A stretch of 64,000 nucleotides of DNA, taken from Uranotaenia lowii. Its lineage: Eukaryota > Arthropoda > Insecta > Diptera > Culicidae. A program made the translations under genes and the position numbers. The notes under the pieces are model-generated. The model saw only the letters and a list, made by a program, of their open reading frames with translations, was not told the origin of the DNA and ran no database searches. The stretch spans positions 87,613,361 to 87,677,360 of the forward strand of contig NC_073691.1 of NCBI RefSeq assembly GCF_029784155.1, read 5' to 3'. Position 1 is the first letter of the stretch. Every line of letters begins with the position of its first letter. Below, piece by piece: positions 22,496 through 32,762 of the stretch.

Positions 22496-23304
22496 CAGTG
22501 TGGCCACATCAAAATCTGTACCGTTCATCGAAAAAATCTTTTTCATCTGTACCGAAAACTCAAAAATCTGTACCAAAATCTGTACCGAAGAAAACAAAGT
22601 TCTTCATGCAATGTGTTGAAATGTGACGATTTTGTTTCCTTATTTTGAATCTTAAAAAGATAGATACTTTATTGCACATAGCACAGTTTTTCAGCTTAAC
22701 ACTTTTTGTGAAACTTATCTAATCATTTTTATTTTCTCTCTATGAAAAACTGACATTAAAAATATTTTTGATAACAAGCACTTCCTTATGTTCATGATGT
22801 TAATACATAGTTTTATTAAAACGATTTTTGAGCGTCATATTTCATACGATATTTTTCGATCCGCCGTTCAATCCTAAAAAAAACTTTTCGTTCTAAAGAT
22901 AGCGTCCAATGTGTCAACACTCAGACGATTACGACCTTTGGTTTTATTGGCATTTCCTTAAGAGAAAATGCGCTCAACCACTAATGATGAGTGGGGCATT
23001 ATTATCAGATACTTAATTATTTGTAGCAAATTTGGAAATCTAGTAGTTCCATCGTATACTTCCCAGTAAGGAACTCCTATCGTCAGAATAATAAAGGCTA
23101 ACTTTTGACTTATTTTCTATAAAGTTTTCAATTAACTGGAAGTTTTCAAAACATGGAAATTTTTTTCAGTTTTTTAAAGTCAAAAACCTGTACTAATCTG
23201 TACCAAATTTTGAAAATCTGTCATCTGTACGTACAGATTTTGTACCAAAAATAAGCTCAAAAATCTGTACCTGTCTAGATAAATCTGTACATGTGGCAAC
23301 TATG
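22496..23304 (-). mobile_element. non-autonomous hAT element with perfect 8-bp TSD
   Basis: The termini are CAGTGTGGCCACATCAAAAT and, read inward from the right, CATAGTTGCCACATGTACAG. The flanks GTTTAAGG at 22488-22495 and 23305-23312 are an exact 8-bp target duplication, as expected for hAT. Many copies of AATCTGTACC or its complement cluster near both ends, like hAT subterminal transposase-binding repeats. The interior keeps a relic of a hAT transposase C-terminus, so this 809-bp copy is an internally deleted descendant of an autonomous element. Confidence 0.9.
22885..23005 (-). pseudogene. hAT transposase C-terminal (dimerisation) remnant
   Basis: Minus-strand translation gives PHSSLVVERIFS, then a stop, then NKTKGRNRLSVDTLDAIFRT. 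This matches the conserved end of hAT transposases, where an S..VERxFS block is followed by a KxRNRLSVxTL block. Only this ~40-residue part remains, and one TAA interrupts it. It lies inside the 22496-23304 element. Confidence 0.8.
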
Positions 23305-23312
23305 GTTTAAGG

Positions 23313-23958
23313 ATTTCATGTTTCTCCGAGAGATAAAGAGAGGAAAAAACAAGCCGAATAGGAATAGGTCTGAAAACTAGTTATTAAAGAGTTGTTATGA
23401 AGTACGGATTGTTTCATGTTCAGTTGCGGAAATTGAAACGAAATGCGGGAAAATTGGAAAAGCGAATGTCAATAGATGCAAGTGTTGAGAATGGGTATCC
23501 TCCACAAGACACTGTAGGCTTTTGAGGATACGTTTCGTCAAAGAATAAAACTTTGTTTCCATACAAGAGAAAGAAGCTGTTGATGCCGAAATTGAAAATC
23601 TTATACCGTTCAAAACATCTGAAAATGGACTCCACGTTTGAATGAATTTCAAACTGATGCTTACGATGATCGAAGGAAAAGTTTGCGTGGCAATAACATC
23701 AACCCCCAATCAAAATTGTGTCATTTGTGAAGCAACCCCAAAATACATGAATAACTTCAAGCACATCCAGGAGAGATCAATCAACGCAGAGGCTTACCAA
23801 TTTGGGGTGTCATCGCTACATGCATGGATACGATTTTTGGAGTATTTCATTTATCTGTCTTATCGCTTGAACATTAAAACGTGGCAAATACGAAGACACT
23901 CAGATAGAGAACATTTTCAAAAACGAAAGAAGAACATCCAAAAACTTTTTTAAAAGCC
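23313..23958. other. intergenic DNA, nothing recognised
   Basis: Short open frames only; none shows a domain signature. Confidence 0.4.
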
Positions 23959-24793
23959 AACTAATTGAACGTCCACTCCACTCCGACGCAAATTAACGAA
24001 ATTATTACAAAGCCATCGAACTTTTGTTATGTTGCTTTTAATGTCGTCTGTTACAAAGTTTGTAATCAGAAATCGATTTCTCGAGCTGCAAAACTTTCGT
24101 GTATGATTTTTCGTTTCAATCCATTGAACATGCAATTAATATGGACGACCCCATTTTCCTAACCTTCTCCCAAAATTTAACACCTTAAATAAATTGCTCG
24201 TGTTGCTAAATTCATGTGTTCAATTTTCAATAAAGTCCGGTGCATAATCACAACAATATCTCAAATACAGTAAGCAATTAGTATGGACGATACTTTATCC
24301 GACCCCCTCATACTAAACTAAAGGATTGCCCGTCTCTGAAAACTTCCGTGTGCCAATTTCGATCTCAAAACGATACCTATATCATATCATAAATTTGACT
24401 CCTGAAATCGATTACCCGTCCTTTAAAACTCCCATGTGTGTATTTCCATCTCAATCCAATCATGTATTTTAGCGTTAATATAGCAACAACAGTGGTTAGT
24501 TAATATAGACGGCCTTTTTTGGCCGACCTCTGACCCTGAATTTAAAACCTGAAAAACACTCATGTACAAATTTTCATCACAATCCCATGTAAAATAACTC
24601 CAGTATCTCTAATACAGAATTTGCCTTATGTAGACAACCCCCTTCAAAAGGGATCATCCGAAAATCTGAATACATTTTTTATCATTTGTAGTCCTGATTA
24701 GCATCCATGCCAAATTTTAGCTCTCTAGATCTTAAGACGGCTGAGTCTATAGAGGACAAACAAACACACACAGAAATTGCTTTTTAAATATAG
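23959..24793 (-). repeat. Helitron 5' region with diverged internal repeat units
   Basis: A phrase meaning roughly 'latest coordinates of query': ATTTTTCGTTTCAATCC, ATTTCGATCTCAA, ATTTCCATCTCAATCC, ATTTTCATCACAATCC and AAATTTTAGCTCTC recur at roughly 100-200 bp spacing, each followed by an AATA(T)GGACGAC/TAGACGG/TAGACAAC-like and CCCC-rich phrase. The same style of repeat (CAAATGAAACCAAATTTGGC..CCCCTCCCTC) occurs at 60518-61240 behind the other Helitron-type 5' end. Confidence 0.55.
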
Positions 24794-26240
24794 CTTCAAA
24801 TGGTACCCGAAATATATGGATTATTATGATTAAAATTGAAAAAAGCTGAAGATTTTGATCTTTGTTGTGTTATTTCTATTGCATCGAATACAAAACGAGT
24901 CTGTTAAAAAGTGTTTTCGCAACTTTTCTCTAGAACATAAAACCAAAAGTCTCACCTTAATGTTCAAGTTTTCTCAGATAAAATATTCATACCTACTTGA
25001 TTCGAAATTGAAAAACCTTAAGCAGATTCAATCACGCATCAAACCGCTCGCAATCGGAATTAATTCCTAGAACTCATTTAAACCCGATCACATAACCTTT
25101 CATTTCGTGTTTTCATATTCATGTCGATTAAAGACACATGTTTGATGTAGCCTTTTAACCACTTTCGTCCGATATGCGTGGCTCATCCCTTCTTCCAGCC
25201 AGTCAGAATACAATCTCCTGCTGAACCGAAACTCAACAATCTCGTTCGTCTCCGGGTAGCCCTTTGGAACACCTGCCACAAGTTCTCACACTGACTGGGA
25301 CTGGTCCGGACAGGATTGGAAGGAATGCCACGGAACGCGGTCCTGTCCTGTCTGAGGCTACAGCGTTTAAAGTCGTTCCGAGTGATAAACGAGACAGTAA
25401 AAAGAAACGGTAATAGCAGTCACGCAATATTCCGCTACATATATTGGAAAAAGGAGCCGGATTTTTTTCCTGTAGGTTTTTTTTCGTATGCTGTATTAAA
25501 AAAAATGCATCGTCCAACAGACAACAATGACGATGCAAGTGTTCAATCTTGCCGTCGAAATCTTCTTGCAGCGAGCGGCCCAGGTGAATACGTGAGCATT
25601 TGAATGAATGGGGAGAAGTTTCTTCGTAAAGCCCAGTCGAGAGTTTCGGTTTTACGATCGTAAGGAAGTTTTTGGGGTCTCTTTTTTTACTGTTCCTTTC
25701 GATGAAACGGAGACTTCGGTTGGATTTCAGTAATTTTCAAAAAACTTGTAGGTAGAGTGACTAGCAATCAAAAATGTCACAGTCAACAACAAGAAAAATC
25801 ACATTATTCATTCTACCTTTTTGCCGATAAGAGTCTTTTAAAGTATTTAAAGTAGTAAGTTCATTAGACGTGAAATGAAGAAAGCGGTTGAAACTGATTA
25901 GTTTTCTCTCCATTACAGCAATGTCAGATTTTTCGCAGTGGCTGATATCCGAACAGTGATTATCCGGAGAAACTTTTGTCAGAACAGTTCCAGTGTGCAG
26001 GTGATGCTGACCCAAAATTAATGATGTTCCGGAACCATTCGAGGATGCTGATCCGAAAATCATCCACGTACTGGGAATCGGATGCAACAACAATTCCAGC
26101 CTGATGCTTTCCGTGAGGGTTTTTTATGTTCAGTTTTGAAAATAAATGTGAATGAAAAATGATACATGAATTAAAAATGATACAAATGATCATTCAAAGT
26201 AAAAAACTGAATATGAAGCTAAAATATCAATATTTACGAT
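24794..26240. other. intergenic DNA, nothing recognised
   Basis: About 25170-25600 is somewhat GC-richer. No exon or element could be defined. Confidence 0.4.
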
Positions 26241-26244
26241 AATA

Positions 26245-26452
26245 AATTTTCAAATTTACATCCCTGTGTATTTTTACACGACGGCTTTTGTGATCCGATC
26301 TCGTGCATTGATTTCGATCCTTATTTACACGCCTCAAAAATTACATCTTTGAAAAAAATACAACGTGACAGAATTTTACATCAAAATCGATGTTCCGCTT
26401 TCGTGCATCGTTTTCGATCTAAAATTACACGAATTTTTCTTGCTATGTACCA
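26245..26452. repeat. possible MITE with repeated TTACA(C/T) phrases
   Basis: TTTACATCCCTGTGTATTTTTACACGA at the left contrasts with TAAAATTACACGAATTTTTCT at the right. Phrases such as CGTGCATNGNTTTCGATC occur twice inside (about 26301 and 26400). No target duplication was established. Confidence 0.3.
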
Positions 26453-26834
26453 TGGTTTTTAAATAAGATAACTGTATTGTCATGATGTTTCACAGTTGCC
26501 GAATATATCAGAAACATGATATCACAGCAATTATCTTATAGTTTTTGTTGTTACAGTGAACTTTATGGTAAAAAGATAATCCAAACCGAATCAAATATTT
26601 CCCCTTCCTGTCATAAAGTCTTGAACCGATTATTCACAGCGTAAAGTACCGTTATTTGCCAAATTTTATGTTTTAAATTTTCAAAGTGTATCTGTCAATC
26701 CAGCAATGTTTCAGTATTTGTGTTGTTCATCTATGTATTATACACGCAAGATGAACCAACCTTGTGTATAGCAAATACGTGTTCATCTGGTTCAATTTTA
26801 TTTTTAAAGTGTGAGTGAAGCTTTTGTACTTTGG

Positions 26835-26866
26835 TATATAAGTGCTCGCTTCATCGGCAATCTGTT
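26835..26866 (+). promoter_or_regulatory. putative core promoter (TATATAAG)
   Basis: TATATAAG at 26835-26842 lies about 27 bp upstream of ATCTGTT (26860-26866), which resembles an arthropod initiator. The sequence then runs into a hAT-like insertion and, after it, a leader-like stretch ending in a splice donor. Promoter activity is inference. Confidence 0.5.
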
Positions 26867-26875
26867 AATCCTCCA

Positions 26876-28167
26876 TAGAGGTGGGCAAAACGGCTCATTT
26901 CAATGAGCGGCTCAGAGCCGTTCGCTCAATTCAATGAGCCGGTTCATTTGAACGGCTCAAAAATGAACCGTGTCACGCGGCTAACACTGGAGCCGTTCAC
27001 ATACCACGTGGTGAACCTAAGGGAAGGGGGTGGAGGGAGGGGGGGGGGGTGGTTTGGAAATTTCCATGTAGGGGGGGGTAGGAGTTTGAGTCATGTCCAC
27101 GTGGACATACTCACTCCATAACTATTTTTGAACATTGAATAAATATTATGAAATTGTAATTAATATTTTAAAATATCTAGCATTTTAATGAAAATTATAA
27201 ATAACTTTTTTTAAGTGCATGCAAGTGCAAAACATGTTCAATTACACAGAAACATGTCCGCTGGAGTCCTCAATTTTCGTTCATTTATCTCTAGCACACT
27301 TTAGCAGCTTTCTCACATTATCCAAATTAAAGTTAAAATTACATTATAGGCTCACATTTTTCGAGTGTCTGAATTTTGTTAATTTTGTATACGAATACGT
27401 ATACGGAACACGAGATATGGCTGAAAAATCAAAGACTCCAGCGCATCCCTCTTTTGTGTGTTGATTAGCAGCAAATTAGCAGCTTTTGGTTCTTCGCCCA
27501 TCAAATCACAGGTAACATAAACTGAGGAGCGAAGAACAGCAGAAAGCCGTTCGATCGTTCTCTCGAACCAAAGGAAACGTGCTGGGTGGTGGTTCAAAAA
27601 AGAGTCGAAAAACGGCTCGTAAAAGAACGGCTCGAAAAAGAACGGCTCAAAAAAGAACCGCTCAAAAAAGAACCGCGACTCGCTCAACTCTGGTTCACAA
27701 TCTGAACGGCAAGAGCGGAGTATGGAGAGCCGTTCAATTTGATCAAATAAACGGCTCGGCTCGGACGCTCTGTTCGGTTTTTTTTTCGAGCCGTCCTGTA
27801 GCTCTTTTTTAACCACTCACCACCCACCTCGGTTCTTTTGGTTCGGGAGAGCGAACGAACGGATTTCTGCTGTTCTCCGCTCTTCAGTTTGTGTATTGCT
27901 TGTTTGGTGATGGGAGAGCAACCAAGAGCTGTTTATTTGAACCAGCTCTTTTGGAAAGAACGAACGAACCGGGACTCGTTTGATTCGAAGAACGGCTCTT
28001 CACTTTCCGCTCTTGCATATTGTAGCGGTTAAATATTTCAATCGGTGTTGAGCGGCGGGTCACGGTTCATTTTTGAACCGCAGCTCTTTTTTTAAGAGCC
28101 ACGGGTCGTTCGTTCTTTTTGAAGAACCGGTTCAAATGAGCGGCTCTTGAGCGCTCGCGCATCACTA
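26876..28167. mobile_element. hAT-like insertion, AACGGCTC-rich, 8-bp TSD
   Basis: The flanks ATCCTCCA at 26868-26875 and 28168-28175 are identical. The ends are TAGAGGTGGGCAAAACGGCT and, read inward from the right, TAGTGATGCGCGAGCGCTCA, similar to hAT termini of the TAGNGATGGGC type. The octamer AACGGCTC or GAGCCGTT and its variants occur many times, concentrated at both ends and around 27600-27780. There is no transposase frame. A very G-rich run lies at 27023-27085. The insertion separates a TATA box from a leader exon. Confidence 0.8.
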
Positions 28168-28213
28168 ATCCTCCATCGTCGTAGCAGCAAAAAGTGTCGC
28201 TCCAGGAAAAAAG
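28168..28213 (+). other. putative leader exon, part after the hAT insertion
   Basis: Joined across the insertion with 26863-26875, this forms a short exon without ATG that ends in AAAAAAG followed by GTAAGA at 28214. Inferred from splice consensus and TATA position only. Confidence 0.35.
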
Positions 28214-28324
28214 GTAAGAAAAAATTCAGAACTATAGTTCACATATTGAATGTTTTATCATTTCAGTTTGTTTAATGTATTATTTTAAAAAAAAATCTTA
28301 TTTTCTTTTATCTTTTTATTTCAG

Positions 28325-28369
28325 ATAATTTCGAACGGGTATCCGAAATCGGCCAGCTGGGATTATCAG
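28325..28369 (+). other. putative 45-nt exon
   Basis: Preceded by a pyrimidine-rich TTTATTTCAG acceptor and followed by GTAAGT, a consensus donor. It is open in one frame (IISNGYPKSASWDYQ) but has no ATG, so it may be a leader exon or an internal coding exon. No protein family recognised. Confidence 0.4.
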
Positions 28370-29010
28370 GTAAGTTTTTATTGTAAGGAATAAAATTTCG
28401 TCGCGGACGTTCAAAAACCACACGACAACGAGGGAACACACAAACTGCTGGTGCTCTTGTGATTCCGGCTCTGGTTTGGTCATTTTTCGTGTGTGGATGG
28501 CGAAGAAAGAAGAATTCCTGGTACTGTGATTCGTGTTCTTCCGAAGGGTTTTTCTAAACCAAGAGAAGGCTGCAAAGGAAGTGAGTTTGTGCTGAAAATT
28601 TTCCTAATCTGCTGCTGGGGAGGGATTTGCTCAGGAGTGTCCAATTGTGTATGAACAACTTAAGCCAGGGGTGAGCAACCTTTTGAACCAACGGGCCAAA
28701 TTGAATTTCAAAATTTAATAATAATTAGCAGAGCTTCACGCCTATTTTAAGCTAGAAATTTTAATCAAAAACAAGTCTGAAAAAGGAAAGATAAAATTAA
28801 TTCATGTGTTTAAAAAAATAGAAACTCAACACCAGTTTTTAATAACTGCAGGTAATTGAAAAGATTCATAACAAATTCTTTCTCATTTTTAAGATTAAGT
28901 TTTGTAATTGATTCTTGGCGAACATTCCTTCTATGAACCATAGAAATTATTTGCTTCCATCTTTCAAATTTAATATGTTATTATGAAAATGAATAATATG
29001 AATTGGTTGT
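28370..29010. other. putative intron or intergenic DNA; hAT-like end at 28668
   Basis: CAGGGGTGAGCAACCTTTTG near 28668 looks like a hAT terminus, but no second end or 8-bp repeat was found, so it is probably a truncated copy. Confidence 0.35.
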
Positions 29011-29231
29011 GATATAGCTCAGCTGGCAAGTCAGTTGTCTCCGGAGCCAATATCCGCGAGTTCGAGCCCAAGAGTAAACATCGAACCAGATTTGCAAGAT
29101 TTCAGATAATCATTTGAAATTGATACTCACCGTGATGAGTATCAATTAGGCAGCACAATGAATTTCGTTGTGATGCTCAAAGCTTTCGATGTCAAACGAA
29201 ATTAACTGAGCATAACATCTAGAAAAAAAAA
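29011..29231 (+). repeat. tRNA-headed SINE
   Basis: Head has an A box TAGCTCAGCTGG (29015-29026) and a B box GAGTTCGAGCC (29058-29068), spaced as in a Pol III tRNA promoter. The body runs to an A-rich end (AGAAAAAAAAA, about 29220-29230). Related copies are at 34684 and 44328. No protein is encoded; it depends on a LINE for movement. Confidence 0.75.
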
Positions 29232-30926
29232 TCAGAAATCCAGAATCCCATTAGAGAATTCCCCACTTTTTCCCCTACTATTTTTTTACGACAGTTAAAT
29301 TTGTAACGAATCTATGGAATATTTGAATGTATCATATAATGTGATACGCTTTTCACACTAGCGACACGCCAAGTTGAACGACTCCAAACGCTTTGGTATA
29401 AAAAAAATAAGAGCGCTTTAATGATTGGAGTTTATTGAAACTTTTTAACAACGAAAGTGTATTGGTAACAACGAAAGTGGAAAGGCGTATTGAGTCGCTC
29501 AAATTTTGTCGAAGTTTTGAAGCTGATAAATAAAAATGGTTTGATTAATTGTTGTTCTAAAATACAGCTAAATCTAAATTTAGCACCTAAACAACTTAGT
29601 TACATGATTCGCTACACGAAACTTATAATCTAAAGTTAAAATTTGAACGATTACAAATCTTTTCAACAATTACTGGCTTTTTGTCGAACAGTAAAAAAAC
29701 GATACAGAAAACGATACAGCAAATTTCAGTCTTCCTCCCCCAGGGCCCGGTGGATCCTTATAATTTTAATTCTGAATTTTAGTGTTTCCCAGCTTAGTTG
29801 TCTTTGCGGTACTTTTTGTGTTAATATTTATAATAATCAAATATTTAGCTATTCAGATTTTGCTATATTTTTTTTATAGTTTGTTGTAATTTCCAGAAGA
29901 TTTGAGATGTTTTTTTCTGGCAAGCACATTAAGCCATTGGGGGTTTTTTGAAGAATTTTGAGCTTGGGCATTTCAATGTTTGCGGTTCTTTTCCATGATT
30001 GCAAAACTTTGCATCAACGTTTTTAAGAGATTTAAAAGTACATTACTGTAGGAAATACAATTTCATAACTTGCATGTCTTAAATCCTCTGAATACGAGCG
30101 AGACTCATCAACATATTTGGTCATAAAAACTTTTTGCTCATTCTGTAAAACTTTCATTAAACTAAGACATAAATATTATAATCAGATTCTTACAAGTCAT
30201 GATAATACATTCTTCAGAAAGATGTTTTAAAATCAAAACTTTCATTCACAATCAACGTTAACGTTTCACACTGAGATTCAAAAGGGAAGAACCTCACTCG
30301 ATAAAATATTAACTGAACGAGATTTCGCAAATTTGCTTAAGACATAAATAAAAAAAAACAAATTCTTGTCATCAACCTGATTGTACTGGGCTTTTAATAG
30401 TATGTGCTATATAAAAATGTTTAAAAAAAGTATAACTGGCTGTTAACATTCATCAATAACTGACAGTTTTTAAAAAGTCGTGGTATGTTCAGCTTTTTCT
30501 GAACTATAAAACTTGTTTCATTGTTTCATTCTTCAAGAGCTTGCACAAATATTATTCCATGGCATCTCTGCCTTCCAAAAAGTAGTTTTCTGCTCGTGAT
30601 TCTCAGTCTGAGAAAGCGTTGACATTCAAGACAAGAACCGTTTGTGATACTCACGATGAGATGTAACCGGTTGATTACAAATCGTTTGATTTTTGTCTTC
30701 GTTTGTAGTTTTGAATGTTTAGCTCTAGAAAATTCATGTTCCTTGTTCAGTCTGACACCAAGATAGCACCACAGTAGGCTACATTTGCTGCGAGCTGCTG
30801 TCAATGGAGGAAAAGGAGGATCATGTGGAAAATGGAATGAAAAAGTCGAAAAGGAAGCTTGCTTCCATATTTCGAGCTCTCTTCTGTACCAGGCGTCCGT
30901 GTGTGAAGTCAAGTTCCTGTTAAGTG
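29232..30926. other. AT-rich DNA; diverged direct repeat end
   Basis: CACACTGAGATTCAAAAGGG at 30267-30286 and CACACTGAGATTCAAAAAGG at 31540 head two ~65-bp matching blocks (both ending GAGATTTCGCAA). The two blocks lie either side of the GC-rich island at 30927-31510. Otherwise nothing is recognised. Confidence 0.4.
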
Positions 30927-31510
30927 TTTGTGAACGTCTACGGAATTCACCCGGTTACCGGATTGTCTTCGTCACGGCTCGGCCCGCAGACCCCTTGTGG
31001 TCTCGCGCCTAACACGTAAAGGACCAGCATCTTCGTCCTCGGGTTCTGCGGATCCCTAACTCTAAAGGAGGACTTCCCTTCTCGGCCTGTCCGGATACGG
31101 GGCACTCTCGTGGGCAGGCCGATTAAAAGCCAAAGAAGGAAGACGCCTGCAACGACCGAGTCCAGCAACGCCCGCTGGCGCCGACGGTTTCGGCACCCCG
31201 TTGATACGCCCTTAAATCGACGGCCCTCCTGCTTCCGGAACTGGATTTCCGGAACCACGACGTCGCGACAGAGCAGCAACAGCAGCAGCAAACCCACGGT
31301 TAGTGAGAGTTTACACGCCACACAAGACACAGAACATTGTTTATACACACAGACAACACGCCACATAAAAACATCAATAAATACCACAATTAACATGAAA
31401 TTTCCGATTTCTGTATTTTATCCGTAAAAGTCCTTGGTTACCCAGTAGCCAGCCGGCCCTGAGGTTCCGTACTCTTAGAGTACCTTGCCTTGGCTGGTCT
31501 AGCCGCTGCT
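30927..31510. other. unidentified GC-rich island
   Basis: Markedly GC-richer than both flanks, beginning near the palindrome CCGGTTACCGG (30950-30960) and ending around CTTACATATCCGTAACAG. It includes a CAGCAACAGCAGCAGCAA run (31275-31292). Open frames exist on both strands but none shows a domain. It may be an untranslated part of a retroelement, such as an LTR or LINE 5' region. Confidence 0.35.
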
Positions 31511-32382
31511 TACATATCCGTAACAGAGATTACCTAGCATCACACTGAGATTCAAAAAGGGAAAATCTCACTCAAAAAAATCTCAATCTCATGAGATTTC
31601 GCAACCTTGCATCGAAAACAGTTGTATCGGGTAAGTTTCCCAATAACTGCCCAAGTAACCATAAGCACTAAAATCTAGCACCAATTCTGCTCTAACGTCA
31701 GCTATAGAGCTTGATTCTGCGCACCATTTAAGCTCTGTGAGCCAGGTTTGGCGAAATTAACTGCTGCTTTAGTGCAGAAACTGGTATAACCCTATATAAA
31801 AGCACTATATTAGCATTGGTTGAGTTTTTTAAAATTATTATTATTCTCTTTTGAGTGGTTTGTTTTCATTATTGAAAATAAATTTAATATAATATAAAGA
31901 TTAACATTTTTTTTTTCTTAATTCCGGTTTAAAACCTTCCCGATATTCGGTTTTTGAGCTGTCACACATACATACAAGCGATTTTTTCGTGTGCACTAAT
32001 ACATTAACACAAAATGTAAACAAACCAAACGTTTGTGTGCGTAAGCTGTCATTCTGGATCGGGAAATTCATTTCAAGTAGAATCGGCAATAGTCCTATTT
32101 GCCGCTGGTAGTGTTCGTGATATTATGCTGGTTGTTTCACCAACACTTTTCAGTTTTGGGACAATCAACCTCAAAAACGACCATGTGTGTCAACCGGCTG
32201 CCCGTTTTTTGTACCGAGAGTTTTTGAGGTTAATTGTCCCGTCTCATCTGTACACGCTAAGCAAGTGTGTGTAAGAAATGTCAAAAACAACTCTATTGGA
32301 ATCCAAGCATTCCAAGCATTTATTTTGCTAAGCGGGTTGGTAAGCATTTTGCTTTTTTAACCTATTTCCAATTTTTCGTGTA
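31511..32382. other. AT-rich DNA with SINE-like fragment
   Basis: GGGTAAGTTTCCCAATAACTG near 31629 matches the body of the SINE at 34760 (GGGTAAGTTTTTCAATGACTG). No gene seen. Confidence 0.4.
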
Positions 32383-32415
32383 ATCGCTTCTCGGCCTGAT
32401 GGCTAAAATAAATTT
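32383..32415 (+). pseudogene. U2 snRNA-like 5' end
   Basis: ATCGCTTCTCGGCCTGATGG followed by CTAA closely matches the very conserved 5' end of U2 snRNA (established knowledge: starts AUCGCUUCUCGGCC and continues with UUNUGGCUAA). One or two mismatches are seen in the first 24 bases. Similarity decays after that, and the branch-recognition region GUAGUA is not intact. It is therefore a retro-derived U2 fragment, not a gene. It abuts the palindrome at 32436. Confidence 0.7.
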
Positions 32416-32435
32416 GTCGTGTACAGATTTTTGTT

Positions 32436-32762
32436 TAGAGCAAGATCACTGGTGTTGGGAAAAAGTGGTAGAAATTTCAACACTTGTAGAAGATTTTGAA
32501 AATTTTACCATGCAAAAGTGTTTTAAAGATCTTTGGGCGTTGTATTTTTTTACAGCACTGTTTCTATTTCAGCCGTATGTGATAGAAATCGAGGTATTTT
32601 TGCATCATAGCATGCGAAAATAGAACACGTGTTGTGAACAAAATTGAAGATCGAACTGAATTGAAGATCTTGAAAATGTTTTTGTTTGGTAAAGTTTTCA
32701 ATATGTGCTACAAGTGTCGAAATTTCTACCAATTTTTCCCAACACCAATGAACTTGCTCTTA
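32436..32762. repeat. ~325-bp imperfect palindrome
   Basis: The left arm starts AGAGCAAGATCACTGGTGTT and the right arm, reverse-complemented, starts AGAGCAAGTTCATTGGTGTT. Both continue GGGAAAAANTGGTAGAAATTTC, ACACTTGTAG and, further in, AAGATCTT. The pairing can be followed nearly to the centre at about 32600, weakly in the last 50 bp of each arm. Both strands consequently encode related peptides (VVEISTLVEDFENFT against MVEISTLVAHIENFT). Confidence 0.85.

Larger units (their letters stand above)
16369..24793 (-). mobile_element. possible Helitron span (minus strand) with nested insertions
   Basis: Read on the minus strand, the left border (16369) ends in CCGGGTCTGCTAG followed by T, a CTRR-type 3' end. 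The right border (24793) begins CTATATTTAAAAAGCAATTT and continues CTGTGTGTGTTTG..CTCTATAGACTC. The latter closely matches the 5' end at 60518 (TCTATATATATAAAAATGAA then TTTCTGTCTGTCTG..CCTATAGACTC). Such 5' TC(T)ATATA and 3' CTAG ends are typical of insect Helitrons. No Rep/helicase frame is visible. The 8.4-kb span includes an RTE relic and a hAT element as later insertions. Whether both ends belong to one element is inference. Confidence 0.5.

Noticed and set aside
27379..27816. 145-residue minus-strand frame as a gene
   Set aside because: It lies inside the hAT-like element and its FFFEPFF repeats come from the AACGGCTC arrays.
30947..31396. 149-residue minus-strand protein
   Set aside because: No recognisable domain; long frames are expected by chance in the GC-rich island.
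32383..32570. Intact U2 snRNA gene
   Set aside because: Only the first ~25-30 bases match well; the branch-recognition region and downstream stems are not recognisable.
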